Assembly: GCF_009695545.1 (NCBI RefSeq)
Contig: NZ_VUNS01000001.1
Location: forward strand, 372,001-436,000
Origin: Victivallis lenta
Lineage (GTDB): Bacteria; Verrucomicrobiota; Lentisphaeria; Victivallales; Victivallaceae
Length of the DNA stretch: 64,000 nucleotides
Direction: 5' to 3'
Part shown: one piece after another, positions 61,955 through 64,000 of the stretch
Numbering within the stretch: position 1 is the first letter of the stretch
How the letters are laid out: every line of letters begins with the position of its first letter
The notes under the pieces: model-generated
Databases searched by the model: none
What the model was told of the DNA's origin: nothing
The model's input: the letters and a program-made list of their open reading frames with translations, nothing else
Translations under genes and position numbers: made by a program

Positions 61955-61969
61955 ACTCTACGTAAGGTT
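61955..61969. promoter_or_regulatory. Operator-like element, downstream copy
   Basis: ACTCTACGTAAGGTT around a central TACGTA, covering the transcription start. Together with the copy at 61876 it brackets the promoter. Confidence 0.55.
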
Positions 61970-61991
61970 CACAAAAAAAACAGAACGGATC

Positions 61992-63011
61992 ATGCAGAAA
62001 CGAATCAGTCAGCGGGAGATTGCGCGACTGGCCAATGTCCGGCAGGAGACGGTTTCGGCCGTCCTGAATCCGAACAGCCGCGGCAACACCCGGGTCAGCG
62101 CCGAGTCGCGCGAGCGCATCCTGAAGATTGCGGCGGAACATAACTACCGCCCGAACCTGCAGGCGCGCATTCTGCGCGGCGACAGCGGCAGCAACCTGGT
62201 CGGCGTTCTGATCAACGCGCAGATCAGCCAGTTCTTCTACGATCTGCTGCTCCCGCTCGAAGTCGAGCTGCGGAAGCGGCACAGGCGCATGATCATAGGC
62301 CAGCTCGGCAACGATGCGGCGGAGGCGGAGTCGGTGCTTCAGAACTTCATCGACTACAACCTCGACGGCGTGATCGTGCTGCACCACGACATCAGCGACG
62401 GCAGGCGGCTGTTCAACCATTACCTGCCGCTGCTGCCGGAGACCGTCTTTCTCGAAGTGCCGCCCGGAGTTTCCGGCGCCGCCGCCGTCTCGATCGATTT
62501 CGCCAACGGCGTGCGCGAGGCGGTCGCCCATCTCGCCGCCGGGGGGCGGCGCCGCATCGCACTCTGCATGAATGACCTGCGCTTTCTCTCCATGCAGATG
62601 CGGCTCGAGGGGTACCGCCGGGGGCTCGAGGAGGCCGGCCGGCCGTTCGATGAATCGCTGATTTTCATCCGCGAACCCCGGCCGGATTATACATTCGCGG
62701 AGCTGATTTCCGACGCGGTCGATCTGCTGGCGGTACGCGGAAAGGCCGACGCGGTGATCGCCGGCAACGACGAGTGGGCGCTCGCGCTGCTCCGCGAGAT
62801 GAACCGGCGCGGGCTGCCGGTCCCCGGCAAAGTCGCGCTGGTCGGTTACGGCAACATCCTGAATATCTGCCGCTCCACCACACCCGAGCTGACCAGCATT
62901 CATCACGGCATGGAGGAGCTGGCCGTGAAGCTGGCAGCCGCGCTGGAGAAGCCGGGAACCCAGTTTCCCCCGGTGCTTTCGCACCTGGTGGTCCGCCAAT
63001 CGTCGATCTGA
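61992..63011 (+). CDS. LacI-family transcriptional regulator
   Basis: 339 residues. The head is ISQREIARLANVRQETVSAV with VSAESRERILKIAAEHNYRP. The recognition helix differs from the usual SxxTVSR by using RQETVSAVL. The ligand domain has LVGVLINAQISQFFYDLLLP, YNLDGVIVLHHD, and GKVALVGYGNILNICRS. The ribosome binding site is weak. It is first in an operon with a pseudopilin and a secreted protein cut by the window edge, behind a perfect promoter bracketed by two related operator-like sites. Confidence 0.9.
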   Translation: MQKRISQREIARLANVRQETVSAVLNPNSRGNTRVSAESRERILKIAAEHNYRPNLQARILRGDSGSNLVGVLINAQISQFFYDLLLPLEVELRKRHRRMIIGQLGNDAAEAESVLQNFIDYNLDGVIVLHHDISDGRRLFNHYLPLLPETVFLEVPPGVSGAAAVSIDFANGVREAVAHLAAGGRRRIALCMNDLRFLSMQMRLEGYRRGLEEAGRPFDESLIFIREPRPDYTFAELISDAVDLLAVRGKADAVIAGNDEWALALLREMNRRGLPVPGKVALVGYGNILNICRSTTPELTSIHHGMEELAVKLAAALEKPGTQFPPVLSHLVVRQSSI

Positions 63012-63092
63012 TCCGGCAGAATCCCGGACCGCAACGGATAAGAACCGGAAACCAAACGTTTCATTTTTTCAGCCACAAGGAGAACCGAAAGC

Positions 63093-63818
63093 ATGAGAAA
63101 GCGAAGTAAATTCACCCTGATCGAACTGCTGGTCGTAATCGCGATCATCGCAATCCTGGCTTCGATGCTGCTGCCCGCCCTGACCCGGGCGCGGGAGACG
63201 GCCCGGGCCTCCACCTGCCTGAGCAACCAGAAGCAGACGGCGCTGGCCATGCAGATGTATGCGTCGGACAACCGGTCGCAGATTTTCCTGAACTCCTCGG
63301 ACAACCGCACCTTTGCGACTCCCCTTCTGGGTTTTCCGCTGATCGCGCCGGCGGAACAGGCTCCGGGCTGCCCCTATCTGGGGACGATCAAAACGGCGGT
63401 CTGCCCGGTCGGCGGCATGTCGGAGAACGACCGGCTCTGGAACTATGCGACGCCGGAGAAATGGGTCTGGTTCCAGTCCACCTACGGAACCAGCCACCCC
63501 GACGATTTCACGGCGGAGGAATACCTGAACGCGATGCGCCGGGTCAGGATCGGGGAAAACGATTATAATTTCGTCACGCTGAAAGGCGGCAAAATGCTGC
63601 CGCTGGCCGCCGACTCCTTCTCCAAGTGGCGGGAGGGCGGTTCGCCGTGGTATGTCATGCGCTCATGGGACTCCGACAACCTGTTTACCGCCCGGCACGG
63701 CGGCCGGGGAAACATCGTATACAGCGACGGACACGCGGCGGCAGCCTCCGGCGGGCAGGCGATCGAAGCGGGGTTCCACCACTACTTCGACGCGAATCTG
63801 GTCATGCGGGTCAACTGA
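63093..63818 (+). CDS. Pseudopilin-like secreted protein
   Basis: 241 residues starting [20 protein letters not shown] with AAGGAGAA upstream. The helix ends [14 protein letters not shown], then [13 protein letters not shown]. The C-terminal signature is [18 protein letters not shown] with H-x9-DG spacing. Position -1 to Phe is Lys. It lies 81 bases after its LacI gene and 14 bases before the next secreted-protein gene. Confidence 0.85.
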   Translation: MRKRSKFTLIELLVVIAIIAILASMLLPALTRARETARASTCLSNQKQTALAMQMYASDNRSQIFLNSSDNRTFATPLLGFPLIAPAEQAPGCPYLGTIKTAVCPVGGMSENDRLWNYATPEKWVWFQSTYGTSHPDDFTAEEYLNAMRRVRIGENDYNFVTLKGGKMLPLAADSFSKWREGGSPWYVMRSWDSDNLFTARHGGRGNIVYSDGHAAAASGGQAIEAGFHHYFDANLVMRVN

Positions 63819-63832
63819 GCGAGGGGAGTAAA

Positions 63833-64000
63833 ATGAGACGATTCCTGATTCTGTTTCTCGCCGTCTGCACCGCCTGCGCGGCATGGGCGGCCCCCCGGAT
63901 CACGCCGGACGGCGAAATCCTCTGCGGCCCCCTGCGGCTCCGGCTGGCATGGTTCGACGGCGAATGGCGCATGACCGGGCAGGAGCGCGGAACGGTGTTC
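63833..64000 (+). CDS. Secreted protein, N-terminal part (cut by window edge)
   Basis: 56 visible residues: signal peptide MRRFLILFLAVCTACAAWAA, then PRITPDGEILCGPLRLRLA and onward off the right end. A GAGGGGAG ribosome binding site precedes the ATG. By its place after LacI and pseudopilin it is probably a glycosidase or binding protein, but the visible part does not show which. Confidence 0.7.
   Translation, partial: MRRFLILFLAVCTACAAWAAPRITPDGEILCGPLRLRLAWFDGEWRMTGQERGTVF

Noticed and set aside
1-64000. tRNA, rRNA, phage or IS genes
   Set aside because: Gaps between genes were scanned for tRNA-like folds, transposase and integrase motifs; none was convincing apart from the 4.7-5.2 kb element, which has no transposase.

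Overview
The window reads as chromosome of a GC-rich anaerobic member of the Lentisphaerae (Victivallis-like, PVC superphylum). This is an inference from gene content: seven secreted pseudopilin-like proteins with the FTLIELLVV start typical of that phylum, many large secreted glycoside hydrolases each beside its own LacI, GntR or AraC regulator, a Minf_1886-family protein, and an Mla-type lipid transporter implying an outer membrane. No rRNA, tRNA, CRISPR array or transposase gene was found. One structural RNA (SRP RNA) and one riboswitch (FMN) are present. Many genes have easily read sigma-70 promoters, nearly all with 17-base spacers.

Layout. 1-3.1 kb: start of thiL (leftwards), asnB and trxB. 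3.5-9.7 kb: a GntR/LacI hybrid regulator, a pseudopilin gene whose start has been invaded by a ~470-bp element with perfect 22-bp terminal inverted repeats, a DUF4838 secreted protein and a solute-binding protein. 9.8-12.9 kb (leftwards): zinc alcohol dehydrogenase, cation efflux transporter and a small secreted beta protein. 13-19.7 kb: a cytoplasmic toroid protein, then a glycoside hydrolase / LacI / pseudopilin operon behind a promoter flanked by two copies of one palindrome. 19.7-33.2 kb (leftwards): ribB with an FMN riboswitch and terminator; rpe with a GcvT-like protein and two small membrane proteins; a large glycosidase; rph-dnaX; an orphan pseudopilin; SRP RNA; accD; ilvD. 33.5-43.7 kb (rightwards): a compact run of ffh, mlaE, mlaF, mlaD, Minf_1886, M16 peptidase, isochorismatase-like hydrolase and a GT39-like membrane protein. 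43.9-64 kb: a BNR sialidase-like protein followed by repeated saccharolytic cassettes.

The recurring theme is a cassette of one sugar-responsive regulator, one pseudopilin-like protein and one or more secreted glycosidases, often with 4-bp stop/start overlaps. It occurs at least five times (3.6-9.7, 15.3-19.7, 45.1-49.8, 56.8-60.2 and 61.9-64 kb, the last cut off), with a related nucleoside hydrolase / pseudopilin / glycosidase group at 50.2-55.9 kb. Several regulator genes carry paired palindromes around or just downstream of their promoters, so each cassette looks like a self-contained, autoregulated glycan-use unit. None of the seven intact pseudopilins has the glycine that normally precedes the prepilin-peptidase cut site.

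Functions are assigned from recognised motifs and domain patterns only; no database search was possible.
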